Shown here one piece after another: positions 24,458 to 35,377 of a stretch of DNA of 64,000 nt (its first letter is position 1; every line of letters starts with the position of its first letter). Both the position numbers and the translations under genes were made by a program. Source of the DNA: Eucalyptus grandis (lineage: Eukaryota > Streptophyta > Magnoliopsida > Myrtales > Myrtaceae). Location: the NCBI RefSeq assembly GCF_016545825.1, contig NC_052613.1, forward strand, positions 5,952,001 to 6,016,000, read 5' to 3'. Below the pieces are notes generated by a model that was not told the origin of the DNA, did no database searches, and was given only the letters and a program-made list of their open reading frames with translations.

Positions 24458-25407
24458 AGAAAGGTCACAGGTTCCCGCTTAGTTTCCTATTTCTATTATC
24501 AGGGCAGTCGTTTGTGCTCGCCAATGAAGTTGATGAACAAAATGAAAGAAATGAGAAGCTGTTGATGCTCAGTATAGCCAACTCCTCGGGTCGTCACCGC
24601 CTGGTTGCGGTGGCTGGCAGAGTCGTGCTGGTCAAGAACGACCAGCGGCCCCGGCGGTAGCAGCGGTGTCGTTCTTGAGCCTCCGCAGATTTCTCCGGCC
24701 TCGTTGGCGGGTCCGTCAAAGAAGAGGCCGGGCTTCCGGCCCGCGCGTGGGCCCATTTGATTGGGCCCGTGCTGGGCCTGTTTGGTTAATCGTGGCCCGT
24801 TTGATTCAGCGGGTGGCCTTTTTGATTGAGCGCGGTGCTTGGCCTTTTCATTGATAATTATTAGGGTTAATACCCTGAAAAACCTCAAACTGGTACACTT
24901 GTGACAAATTTACCCCAAACTATTTTTTTGACCATGAAAAACCCCAAACTGAAACTTGTGACAAATTTACCCCGACCGACTATAAAAAATCCTAAACTTG
25001 TACATTTATGACAAATTTACCACAAACTAATTTATTTGACTGCAAAAAACCCTAAACTCGGTAAATTTGTGACAAATATACCCTCTCGCTAAATTTGATT
25101 AATACCACAAAAATCATAAAAATTGTAAACTGTGACAAACGAAGCGTAAAATCCTAAATTGGTATACCGGTTAATTGTCACGTGTCATTTAACATAATAA
25201 TTTGAGAATAAAATTTAACGAAAACCGACACAGGAAATTTGTCACAAGTGTACTGGTTTGGGGTAAATTTGTCAAAGGTATACCAAATGGGGTTTTTGGT
25301 GGTCAAAAAAATAGTTTGGGGTAAATTTGTCACAAGTGTACCAGTTTGGGGTTTTTTAGGGTATTAACCCTAATTATTAAACGATGTCTTGTTGTGCTAT
25401 TTTTCAG
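24455..25407 (+). other. Probable 3' intron of NHL copy 4
   Basis: The donor CTCTG/GTAAG overlaps the stop codon and the acceptor is tatttttcag at 25407. Splicing joins CTCTG to ATTCTG and gives CTC TGA, still a stop. The intron holds degenerate GC repeats (24690-24850) and the MULE-like MITE at 24864-25370. The copy 5 intron (36332-36765) has the same borders without the MITE. Confidence 0.5.
24864..25370. mobile_element. MULE-like MITE with long inverted repeats, 507 bp
   Basis: The ends are GGGTTAATACCCTGAAAAAC and, reverse-complemented, GGGTTAATACCCTAAAAAAC. The arms stay similar through acttgtgacaaatttacccc for about 75 bp. A perfect 9-bp direct repeat TAATTATTA flanks it (24855-24863 and 25371-25379). 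The paralogous intron at about 36697-36712 reads tgatattattaaacgatgg with no insert, which is the empty site. A decayed relative lies at 46880-47130. Confidence 0.88.
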
Positions 25408-25770
25408 ATTCTGATGGAGACTGTGGCTTACTATCTATGCATTTAAGCATCACTAGGGAGGTTTCTTTTTTCTAGCCTATTACTTTGGCAAACGCTTCGT
25501 ACGTTGAGGATTCTCCGTCTCATCTGTTCTTGGTGTGGTTGGTTTATGTATTTAATTCCTTTGAAAATGGGTACTCTCTGAATAATTTTGAATCCTCAAT
25601 TTACCGTCAAAGAGATAGTTTGCACTTCACATGTGATCAATATCCGATGTTTTGCAAGTTCTGTCCCTTTAACTTTACTTCAGATCATGCATTAGTGCAC
25701 ATTCTTGAAGCTGATTTAGCTTTTCTAGTTGCCAAGAAGGCGACAGAGCTGGCCTCAAATAATTGACCGA
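25408..25770 (+). other. Downstream exon-like segment of NHL copy 4
   Basis: It is homologous to 20345-20720 and 36766-37130. A frame of about 90 codons without ATG (A-N-A-S-Y-V-E-D-S-P-S to A-S-N-N) is open here but has stops in both paralogues, so I take it as a 3' untranslated exon. Confidence 0.45.
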
Positions 25771-25936
25771 GCAATTATGCGCCTTGATTTGTGTAATTGT
25801 AAATCATACATTTAGATTACATCATTTTCCACTCTAAGAAATGTTGGATTCATGCTCCATCACCCTTTGACGAAGCCTTGTCATATATACACGAATTTGA
25901 ACTTTTACGAGCATACAAGAATAATAGTCGATAGAA

Positions 25937-26029
<93 letters not shown>
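25937..26029. repeat. (AAT)31 microsatellite
   Basis: This is an uninterrupted trinucleotide run of 93 bases. The minus-strand poly-leucine reading frame across it is an artefact of the repeat. Confidence 0.97.
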
Positions 26030-26079
26030 TCAGTGACGATTCTTGGATTAAGAAGACTATATGCTTGTTGAGGACTTTC

Positions 26080-27460
26080 CTTCACATATGAAGAATGGGT
26101 ATAATTCTCTTAATGAAGATTAAGATCTTCCCCATTAATCTAACATCAATTTTCACCCTCTACCAATAAAACAAAGACTGAGACTTACGGTAGTAATAGC
26201 TTGCGAAGGAAGGCTAACAGTGGGGGCCACTCAAACCATAATTCTTCTAGGCATTTTCCCCTTTGAGCTACTCTTGCCACTTGTCGAAGTGCGGCGGCAG
26301 GAATTTTGTGAAAAGTTTACGTACACATGGATTCCTCAATTATCTTGTAGACGAAACCATGTTATTCTCAAATCCATTTGACCTTAGTTTTTCAATGCCA
26401 GGCGAAGAAAAATAACACGCGGATTCCTCAAAAAAATCCTCTCAAAATGCCTAAATTGTATCGGAATTCATCTTGATAGAATTAAATTGATTGAAACATA
26501 CAAGCTGACTTTTTCATAAATAAATAAAAAATCATATGTCGACTCAAACTTATTCTATAGCGCTGAGTAACTTTCCAGAATTTTCGAGTCTGAAATTTAT
26601 GGACTCATACCCCAAATTTTTATTATTAAAGCCCCTCAATCAAACATTAAGAAGAAATCAAATGTAAGAGCTAACAAAAATTAATGAATTATTTATTTTT
26701 CGGCTGACGGACGGTCAAAGCCATTGGTGGGACAAGAAAAGTCTCCATTTGACCTTCCTATAAGAACTTGAAGGTTAAAAGCCTAATTGTACACGCCTAT
26801 GACGAATTGACGCTTATTTGCATTTTTATATGTTTTGGCAAATTTTAAATTACATTTAAAAGTCATCCCTTTTTTATTGTTGGGAAAAGTCAACCTTTTT
26901 TATATATTACGTATATCCACGGGATGAGTCACTGACGATGCAGACCCTTTCTGTACTATTTTATGTTTTTGGTCGGAACCCTGTCTGTACTTCACTCAGT
27001 CTTTTCACCCACCACTACCCCACGTCACGCGCCCCCAAAAAGACGACAGCTCTCTCCAAAAGTGACGGGAGATAAATAAAGTCGAAAAATGTTTCAGTTT
27101 CGTTTTCGGGGTGACGTCATATTCGGAAAAAGAAAACAACTAGTGTTGCCTCCTAGGAGGCGAGATGCAAAGTCGGCGGTCCGGTCCTGCCCGAAACTGG
27201 AATCTCCGCGCACACAGCGCGTCACTCGAGGTGCTCGATCGCCACGTGGGCGCGTGTCGCCCACCCCTGCGTCAGATTTTTTTTTTTTTTTTTCGTCAAT
27301 CCTACTCTATTTCTATTCTACACTCACTGCGCAGACTTACGACACGCTCTGCAAGGGCGTGAGCCGCAACCCACTCGAAACTTACACGTCCCTATCCCCA
27401 TCCCCCTGAGGTGCGTCGGCCGATTGAGAAGGGTGTATTCAACATCGATTTTGAGCCCTA
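26080..27460 (+). repeat. Downstream part of the duplicated unit, copy 1
   Basis: It aligns with 37310-39290 and, from about 26510, with 44170-45110. Landmarks are aagatcttccccattaatct, ggattcctcaattatcttgt, gggatgagtcac, tctgtacttcact, cgcccccaaaaagacgac and the G-box block near 27243. Function is unknown. Such a conserved non-coding order suggests an old promoter or transposon body. Confidence 0.7.
27243..27264. promoter_or_regulatory. G-box with conserved 7-bp inverted repeat, copy 1
   Basis: It reads CACGTG overlapping GTGGGCG-CGTGT-CGCCCAC. The inverted repeat is perfect and is retained in all three copies of the block (39220-39238 and 45052-45070). G-boxes bind bZIP and bHLH factors. 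The meaning of the inverted repeat is unknown. Confidence 0.5.
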
Positions 27461-27659
27461 TGAATTTGACGTAATTCTTAAAATGATTAATATTATTAAA
27501 AATTCATAATTGATAAATTTATTCATAATTTATTTTTTTGTCATAAAAAAATTCGAAATTAATATATCTCAAAAAATTTAATCCTATATTAATTTTCGTC
27601 TTACCATTAAATTTGCTAACGTGGATGTAAAGCGACATGGTAAGTCCATTAATAGGATT

Positions 27660-28200
27660 AATGCTATGAAAATCCAAATTTGTCACAAGTATATTATTAA
27701 ATTTTATGGGATAAGTGCAATAGAAATCATAAAATTTGTAACGAAATGCAATTGAGTTTTAAAACTTGTAACAAGTGCAATCAAGTCCTAAAACTTGTTA
27801 AATTGGTTTAATTAAGTCCTAAAGTTAACATCGTCAACCTTTTTAACAAAAAAATATTGACGTGGCATTTAAAATGAATTTTTATTTTCCATGTGGCTTT
27901 TTTAAAATTATTTTTTTATTTAAATTAGATTTAAAAACTAGAAAAGAAAAACTAAATTCTATTTAAAAACAAAACAATTCAAAAAAGAAAATGGTAGGCA
28001 CTTCCTTTCCTGCCGCCTATCATCGGAGGGGCCGGCAACCGTCGCCGCCCTAGGCGGGGGTGGCCGACCCTCACTTGGCCAAGGCTAGGCCTCACTGGCC
28101 CCAGGCGAGGGCTAGTGACCCTCGCCAAGCTCGGGCGAGGGTGCCAAGATCTGGGAATGCCGACTCTTGCGGGGGGCCAGCGAGGCTCGCTAGATCTAAG
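27660..28200. mobile_element. Truncated MULE-like MITE with GC-rich core
   Basis: The left arm has the repeated phrases acttgtaacaagtgcaat and aagtcctaaa typical of the MULE-like arms in this window, then a purine tract and a core at 28010-28195 (ggcgagggct, ccctcgccaagctcg). No matching right arm follows, so the element is broken. Confidence 0.5.
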
Positions 28201-28499
28201 GTAGCGAACACTAATTTTAAGGCTGGCAAAAGAAGGTGACCACGCCTCAAATTGTCATCGAAGACTTGTTGAAGAAAAGCCATTTAACTTATTTTTATTA
28301 TGAACTTCTTCATGAGGGTGGTCAGGTGATGCTAAAGAAGATGCTCTGTAGTAGATGCTCACATGTTCGGAAGAAGAGGTCCTCGTCTGTTGTTATTACA
28401 TTGATGCCTTGAAAGCCTGTGACTATTATACATTTTGCATGGTTTTAATTCCAACCTTGCGAAGCTTCAATTGCCACTGCCATGCAAGGAAAGGTATAT

Positions 28500-28700
28500 T
28501 GGCACATTGACAAAGAAATTCAACAGGATTGTACGAGGATGTGGCGACGACCTAATATTATGTCGAACTGCATGAGCACTTATTCATTTCACCATAGCTC
28601 TGTCATAGGCTGCTCTTTTCTTTGTTGACAGAATTCCCAACAAGTCAGCAAGTTCCTCCAGTGAGAATCCATTGTGTTGCTTCCCTGGGGCTCAGTTCGT
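28500..28700 (-). other. Short coding-like stretch of unknown family
   Basis: Read on the minus strand, about 28593-28680 gives F-S-L-E-E-L-A-D-L-L-G, then S-T-K-K-R-A-A-Y-D-R-A-M. This looks more like protein than the surrounding sequence. It is too short to name, and no start or splice context was established. Confidence 0.25.
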
Positions 28701-29376
28701 CTTCACTAGACTATTGAGGCTAAACTCTTTGTAACATGGAAGCTTGGGTAATGCATTTAGCTACCTCCGGTAATTTACATTCTCATTTCTGGCGGAAAAA
28801 GGAAAAAGGACATTTTTTTAGATCTCATAGTGCCCCGTATAATGCTCACTGGGTTTATTGCATTACTCTTTTCTCCCTCCTCTACCGGTCAAAATTCCCC
28901 ATATGTCAGAAAGCTCTGTACAGAGAATCCTGTCCGTATCGCTCTTCAGGTTGAGTTCACCAGGTACCGAGATTCAATTCATATGTGCGCTCAAACTCGA
29001 GTAAGGTTCCCTGCTAGGTCTCGGTTTTTATCTCCTCATTTCTCTTTGTAAAACGCAAAAGCGGGATTTGTTTCATTTTTAGACATTTTAGTGCTGTGTA
29101 TTTTGGTCACTCCATTTAACGTATAAGTCTTTTTATTTTCTAAAGAATAAACTACATCTATGCCTAGATGATCTTATCAAACTTTACAAACTTCTACCAC
29201 GCTGCTTAGAGAAATATGGCAATGTCCCTCTCCTTTTACAGTTGTAGAGCAAAATCAGACACGCTCTCTCGTTTTCCTTTTGTTTTGTTTGTTTTTCTAG
29301 ATGAGGAAGTCGGTGAGATTAAAGTCGTGTGTAATTAGACAGATTCATTAAAACTTCCTGAAAAGAGTGTACTCAC

Positions 29377-29965
29377 CTTGCGACCAACCAAGTCGAAGAT
29401 AATGACCACTTGGCTTCGCTTGATCCGCTCAGCTTCCTCGATCTCCTCTTTCTTCTTTTCAAAGAGCTCATTCTCCTGTGAGGATGAGAACGTTTCAGAC
29501 AAGGCCTCAGGTAACCAAGAAAGTCTCTCAACTCGTCAAGACCCCTTAAGACGAAAATACCTCCTTCGATAGTCAACCGTTGCCCGCCATTTCGAAGAAC
29601 AAATCATTCATAAAACTAATTGTCCAACTCACAGTGGATATCCAACCTCATCCTACAAATAAAACAAGTGCATATTCGTAGATGCTCCATATGATATTCG
29701 ATTTGAGAAACCAAAAAGCGAGAATCCCAATTGACAATAACACCGTACGATCGCAAGTGACTGAAAAAAGGCGCAGAAAACACAAGAAAGATGAGAGATT
29801 TACGTCGAGGTACCCTTTGGTGTCAGAGGGTCGGCCGAGATCGCAACAGGAGACAGACCCCGAGATTGCGTCCTTTGTCCAAGTCCAGACCCGACTCTGC
29901 TCGGCTGCAGAGCTCCAGAAACGCCCTTCACCAGCCGGCAGCCACTGCACAGGCGATTCCATCGC
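29377..29965 (-). pseudogene. ASC-1/TRIP4-like (activating signal cointegrator 1) gene relic
   Basis: ASC-1 proteins are zinc-finger coactivators and ribosome-quality-control partners. Two exon-like pieces fit the plant family. The first, at about 29962-29796, has M-E-S-P-V-Q-W-L, then in shifted frames E-L-C-S-R-A-E-S-G-L-D-L-D-K and D-A-I-S-G-S-V-S-C-C-D-L with T-K-G-Y-L-D. It ends at a donor-like gac/gtaaat. The second, at 29475-29377, has acceptor cctcacag, then E-N-E-L-F-E-K-K-K-E-E-I-E-E-A-E-R and V-V-I-I-F-D-L-V-G-R-K, with donor gtgagt. The zinc-finger exons that should lie between are missing, and the first exon needs at least two frameshifts. This identification is from memory of the family; no search was run. 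Confidence 0.65.
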
Positions 29966-30119
29966 TCTGCAATTTCAAAGACAATCAAAGCTGGACTTCA
30001 TGAAAGGTCAAAGTACCTTCCTTTTGACTTGGTTCTTTCTTGGAAGGGCGAGGAAAGGGGCCGTCAGACTCGACACGACGTCGAAGATGCGCTTGCCTCT
30101 CGCTCGCTCACATTTCTGC

Positions 30120-31000
30120 AAGTGAATATTGGATAAAATTGCACATTGGCCCCATATATTTTCGTGATTTTGTCAATTCTATCCCTTTAATTCATCTGGT
30201 GGAGTGTATTTGCAAAAGTAATTGAGGGATTTTTCTCACTGCCAGCCAAAAAAAGAAATTAATGTCCTTGCGCTTAAATAATCCAATAAAAACTAATGTT
30301 AGTTTAGGTTTTGCTCATGTAGGAATTAGATTTGCATAATTTTAGAATTTATTATTAAGCTTTATGAATTTTTTAGGGCAAATTGAAATGAGTGTTTTTG
30401 AAAATTGCCTTAGCCAGGCATCTTTTGGAAAACTCACTGGGGGCAGAATGTTTGTCTTTTTGTTTAAAATAATGGGAGCTTTTGAAAAACCTTCTACTAT
30501 TTCAGAAAGTGAAAAAGGAGAATGATGGCAAGAAGAGCTCACATTACTTAATGTGCAAGTCCATCCTACTTTGTCCAAAAACCTTGATACAAAATGACAT
30601 GAAGCTGAATTAGAAGACGTGGCGTTACATGAATAATTTTGAGCCGTCCTTGATGGCCACCTTTATTGAAAAAAGGCACATTATCACAGTTCTACTAATG
30701 ATATCAGAATTTTATGTGGGCGATGTCTCCGAATTCGGAATCTATTAGGTAAAAAGTTAGAATTGGAAGTAGCGGCTAGACAAAAGTATTGGAATATAAT
30801 CGAGACAAGTCAAATTATAAGAATTGATTGAGAGTTTGAGATCAATTTTAAAAGGATAGGGACAAATTGAATTGATTGGTTGCAAAAGAATGAATTTTTT
30901 TTTTTAATTTCCAAGGATGGTGCTTTTCCTTTTTGCACTCTGAGGCTAAAAATGACAATTCAAAACATCTAGATGAATCATAATAACTTGCATTATTCTT
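30120..31000. repeat. Intergenic block duplicated at 47210-48280
   Basis: Shared ordered text includes gaatattgga, ttctcactg, taaaaactaatgtt, tattaagcttt, attgccttagc.atgcatct-like, tggaaaactca, gagctcacatta, caagtccatcct and ataagaattgattgagagtttgaga. The copy at 47 kb carries an extra MITE-like insert (47469-47720). Confidence 0.6.
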
Positions 31001-31248
31001 CTTATTTACGTTTGGAGTACACATATCACGCATGCAAACCATTAAGTTAGAGAAAGTTAAAAATAAATGTCAAAACATCGCATAAACTTCCTACCATGAG
31101 CACCATCCCATAATTAACACTCTTTTTAAGTGAAAATCTTTGAAAATTTAACTACGCATTCACGAAAGTATTAAAAGAAAAACACCACCATTGAATTATC
31201 ACAATATAATTCCACATTACTTGATTGCTACATCTAACAGAAGGGAGG

Positions 31249-31268
31249 GAGAGAGAGAGAGAGAGAGT
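31249..31268. repeat. (GA)n microsatellite
   Basis: This is a GA dinucleotide run of about ten units after a ggga-rich lead. Confidence 0.85.
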
Positions 31269-31479
31269 GATGCCATCAAATGAGATGAAATAATGAAGAG
31301 AGAAGGAGAGGAATATTTTCTCCAAGGGAAGCTCAAGTCATGTGTCTACGCGCCGATAATGGAAACATCCGAGGAACTTCATGTAGTGATCCCCAAGGAG
31401 ACTGCACAACTTGCCGTGGGCATCGGGCCACTGCCGACACGCAACGGAAGAGGAAGAAAATATTACGTGCGTTGATTTG

Positions 31480-32022
31480 CATTGAACCATCGAAATCCAC
31501 GAAAGTCCTCGTGAAGCTCTGCTGCTCCTGAATCTCCGTCATTATCAGAGTTAAGAATAATATAAAAGAGAGAAGTAGAGAAATTATGTATATTTCGATA
31601 TTTATAATAAGAAATATAAGAGCCTATTTATAGAACAGTTGAAAAATTCATGTGAGTTGCGCTTCCGTCACCTGTGGGGAGAGATCGAACTACTTCTCGA
31701 GGAACTTATGCTTCAGATCCGGAATCTGCTTCACCTCATCGACGATGGCCTGGTTCGCCTGTTGAATTGCCTTGCTGTCGTATGGGCTCCGGGCTAGCCG
31801 GAGCTCAGCGTAGGCCGCCTTGATGGCGATCACCACTGCGTCGGCATGTTCGTGAGTGGGTCGTCCACGACTGGCAGGTGACACTGCAATCCACGGAACG
31901 TCATCCATGGCCTTAAAAGGCAAAAAGAAAAGGAAGAAAATAGTGAGAGGAGAGAGAGCAACGACGGAGAGGGGTAACTGAAGAGAGAGGAAGGATCTGA
32001 AAAGTGGGTCTATTATGACCAC
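31480..32022 (-). pseudogene. DUF641 (GIL1-like) gene relic, interrupted
   Basis: DUF641 proteins include Arabidopsis GIL1, which acts in light-dependent gravitropism. The frame starting at 31908 gives M-D-D-V-P-W. It runs through A-I-K-A-A-Y-A-E-L-R-L-A-R-S-P-Y-D and A-N-Q-A-I-V-D-E-V-K, the family's conserved first part, to F-L-E-K and a TAG at 31692-31690. Reading through, F-D-L-S-P-Q-V-T-E continues until a 122-bp insert (31542-31663). The family sequence resumes with T-E-I-Q-E-Q-Q-S-F-T-R-T-F. After that it is unrecognisable, and the C-terminal half of the domain is absent. An upstream Met at 32020 would add a hydrophobic lead and may not be used. Confidence 0.65.
31542..31663. mobile_element. 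122-bp insertion in the DUF641 relic with 7-bp target duplication
   Basis: The flanks are TCCGTCA at 31535-31541 and 31664-31670. Removing one copy and the insert restores V-T-E-I-Q-E-Q-Q. On the minus strand the insert contains TATAAATAG followed by tttcttattataaatatcg, similar to an LTR promoter, but its ends are not TG...CA. The class is unresolved. Confidence 0.6.
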
Positions 32023-32202
32023 GTGTCAATTGCCCCATCTAGGATTTGCATTGAAGACGATGCATGTGGAAGTTGGAAAATCTCTCTTTCGAAGCCTTTG
32101 CAAACATGAAGTCGAGCTTTGCTACTCTATAATAAGTATGTGTGCTCTCCAGTGTTTGATGGTTTCTTGGTGGTTTTTGTTGGGTTTCAACTCACGAAGA
32201 GC

Positions 32203-32348
32203 TTTGTTAGCATAACAATCTTTCAGATACTGTGAAAATAATAATATTTTGTGAGACACAATTGTTGTGAGGCTCACTTTTTCAAAAATATGTAGCTTAT
32301 AATAGACTATTATTTTCACAGTATCCCAAAAACTGTTATAATAACAAA
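32203..32348. mobile_element. Small fold-back MITE, 146 bp
   Basis: The left arm TTTGTTAGCATAACAATC runs into GATACTGTGAAAATAATA. The right arm is its inverse (TATTATTTTCACAGTATCC, then GTTATAATAACAAA). The 18-bp inner arm is perfect and total arms are about 50 bp with few mismatches. It could form a miRNA-like hairpin if transcribed. Confidence 0.7.
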
Positions 32349-32619
32349 ACCCTCAACAAAATAAGTTTAAAATGATGTTAGTTCCAGGCTAAAGCCATTT
32401 TTTTCCGTGAGTGTGTGACACAAACAGAACAGTGGCTTTTAAAACAAGCAGGCAGCAGCCAATGCTAATTCTCGGCCTCAACAAAATCCATATTGAAATC
32501 CATTTGATGTTTATGCTTTGAAAATCCAATACTCTTCAACGTCACTCTATATATCTGGGGACATGGCATCGTCATTCACCAGTCTTCCCTCTATACTACA
32601 TAGCAAATCCTATGCTTTG

Positions 32620-33710
32620 AATTTCCTAAGAGCACACGCTACTTAATGTCAATTCATGGTCAAAATCCCTCTTAGTGAGGCAATAACAACAGACATTCTT
32701 AGTGCTACTTCCAGCAAAGAGGGTACAAAAACAACAGAAGCGCAAATCTCATGAAATGGACTATGTTACCTCTGAAAGACTTTTCAACATCCATTCTACA
32801 AATTTCCCCTTTTGCACACTCCCATGATGATAAATAAAATTATCCTCGCTTTAAACCTGTTCCTATTTAGGAACGGAGAGGTGGGGTGGGATCAAACAAT
32901 CAGTGCAGGTAGCATGTGAACGAGGTTTTAGTGGCTGGGAAGTAGTTGGGCTGGACTCACTTCTAATTTCTCGACCCCAATGGCGTTCTCAATCGAGTTA
33001 GTTGAAATTAGTTTAAAAGAAAAGCACAACTTTTGTTTTCTTGTTAGGTTTAAGTAATTTAAAAAATGGTCCTGCTTCACTTTTCCAAATATCAATACAT
33101 TGTTAAAGAAAATTATCAATTTAATAATGAAAATTTAGGTAGGAAATGAACTTCATTTAGAACTTGTTAAGAGACCACATCATTTTTTTTTTATTCCCTA
33201 TAGCGGCTTTTTTTTTTTTTTTGGATTTTTATATAGAGTAACTTTAGATTTGACAATAATAAGGCTTCGTTTATATTATGGAAAATGAATAATTGAGAAA
33301 AAGATTTCCTAAAAATGATTATTTGTATCACTTATTAAAATAAATGAATGAAAAATATTCTCATTGTTCACGAATATGTTAGGACATAAATTATTATCTA
33401 GACAATAAGAACATATTATATTAACTAATTATTCCAAGAGATTATTTTTTTTTAAAATAGTTTTCAAATCATTTATTTTTTGTGAAACAAACGAAATCTA
33501 ATATTAGAGCATATAAGTTTTAAAAATTAACTAAGAATTTTGGAAAAATTATTAAGAGAACACGCTACTTTATGTTAATTCATGGTCAAAATTCTTCTTC
33601 TTAGTGAGGCAACGACAACAGATATTCTGTCTTGGTGCTACTTCGAAGAAAGGGCGCACAGAAAGAACGGAAGCGCAAATCCCCATCCAAAAGCTGTACG
33701 TCGATTAGCA
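32620..33710 (+). repeat. Upstream part of the duplicated unit, copy 2
   Basis: It matches 20860-23060. The subsegment tcatggtcaaaa..agtgaggcaa..acaacagacatt occurs twice here (32620-32770 and 33545-33710), so there was also a local duplication. Confidence 0.6.
33263..33498. mobile_element. PIF/Harbinger-like MITE, 236 bp
   Basis: The ends GGCTTCGTTTATATTATGG and GTGAAACAAACGAAATC are flanked by TAA (33260-33262 and 33499-33501). It is orthologous in position to the MITE at 21784-22009. Confidence 0.7.
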
Positions 33711-33759
33711 AGTCTGCCCCCTTTGAATTCCGCGTCCTGACAAAACATCCCATTGAAAA

Positions 33760-35320
33760 AAGCTGTATTAGAAAAAATTTTGTTGCGAGTCTCCCCTCTC
33801 CTCACGCGCCATTTTTTGTTGCGAGTCCCCCTCCCAAATTTTATGTTGCGAGTCTCACGCGCCATTTGTCTCTCCCCACGCGCCATTTTTTCTTGCGTGT
33901 CTCCACGCCTCTCAAATATTTTCTTCCTGAAAGTTCCGCTTCCTTTATTTCCCAAACTTTTTCATTTTGCGAGCCTGCGAGTCCCCCTTCTTTCGTCTCC
34001 CTCTCCAACCCCGCGTGTCTCCACGCCCCGCAAATATTTTCTTCTTGCGAGTTCCTCCTTCCTTTGTTTCCCAAACTTTTTCATTTAAGAGCCTGCGAGT
34101 CCCCCTTCTTTCGTCTCTCTCTCCAACCCCGCGTGTCTCCACGCCCCGCAAATATTTTCTTCTTGTGAGTTCCCCCTTCCTTTGTTTCCCAAACTTGTCT
34201 CCACGCCCCGCAAATATTTTCTTCCTGCGAGTTCCCCTTCCTTTGTTTCCCAAACTTTTTCATTTGCGAGCCAGCGAGTGCCCCTTCTTTTGTCTCTCTC
34301 TCCAACCCCGCGTGTCTCCACGCCCCGCAAATATTTTCTTCTTGCGAGTTCCCCTTCCTTTGTTTCCCAAACTTTTTCATGCCCACGTGTCTCCACACCA
34401 CTCAAATATCGCCCCTCAAATATTTTCTTCATGCGAGTCCCCCTTTCTTTGTTTCCCAAACTTTTTCATGCCCGCATGTCTCTACGTCCCTCAAATATTT
34501 TCTTCTTGCCAGTTCCCCCTTCCTTTGTTTCCCAAACTTTTTCATGTCCGCGTGTCTCCACGCCCCTCAAATATTTTCTTCTTGCCAGTTCGCCTTCCTT
34601 TGTTTCCCAAACTTTTTCATGCCCGCCTGTCTCCACGCCCCTCAAATATTTTCTTCTTGCCAGTTCCCCCTTCCTTTGTTTCCCAAACTTTTTCATGCTC
34701 GCATGTCTCCATGCCCCTCAAATATTTTCTTCTTGCCAGTTCCCTCTTCCTTTGTTTCCCAAACTTTTTCATGCCCACGTGTCTCCACGCCCCTCAAATA
34801 TCGCCCCTCAAATATTTTCTTCTTGCGAGTCCCCCTTCCTTTGTTTCCCAAACTTTTTCATGCCCGCGTGTCTCCACGCCCTCAAATATCGCCCCTCAAA
34901 TATTTTCTTCTTGCGAGTCCCCCTTCCTTTGTTTCCCAAACTTTTTCATGCCCGCGTGTCTCCACGCCCCTCAAATATCGCCCCTCAAATATTTTCTTGT
35001 TGCGAGTCCCCCTTCCTTTGTTTTCCAAACTTTTTCATGCCTGCATGTCTGTACGCCCCTCAAATATTTTCTTCTTGCGAGTCCCCCTTCCTTTGTTTTC
35101 CAAACTTTTTCATGCCTGCATGTCTGTACGCCCCTAAAATATTTTCTTCTTGCGAGTCCCCCTTCCTTTGTTTCCCAAACTTTTTTGTTGGTGAGCCTGC
35201 GAGTGCCCCTTCTTCTGTCTGTCTCCAAGCCCGCGTGTCTCCACGCCCCTCAAAGTTTTTTTTTTTTTCTTGCGAGTCCCCCTTCCTTTGTTTCCCAAAC
35301 TTTTTCGTTGGTGAGCCTGC
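33760..35320. repeat. Minisatellite array, units of about 75, 91 and 118 bp
   Basis: The phrase tttcccaaactttttcat, or a one-base variant, occurs 16 times between 33.94 and 35.31 kb. It alternates with ctcaaatattttcttcttgc and gtgtctccacgcccc. Spacing is about 118 bp in the first third, about 75 bp in the middle (34492, 34568, 34642, 34719), and about 91 bp where a 15-bp piece (cgcccctcaaatat) is doubled (34.8-35.0 kb). Strong pyrimidine bias leaves all three plus frames nearly stop-free (up to about 480 codons) and also long minus frames. I regard these as non-coding. Confidence 0.9.
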
Positions 35321-35377
35321 GAGTGCCGCTTATTTTGTCTCTCTCCAAGCCCGCGTGTCTCCATGCCCCTCAAATTT

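Noticed and set aside
25485..25766. 93-codon frame downstream of NHL copy 4
   Set aside because: It has no ATG at its start, and both paralogous segments have stops in this frame, so a 3' untranslated exon is more likely.
25834..26085. Poly-leucine reading frame on minus
   Set aside because: It is a translation of the (AAT)31 microsatellite.
33760..35320. CRISPR-like appearance of regularly spaced repeats
   Set aside because: Units are near-identical along their whole length, so there are no unique spacers, and the context is a plant nuclear genome.
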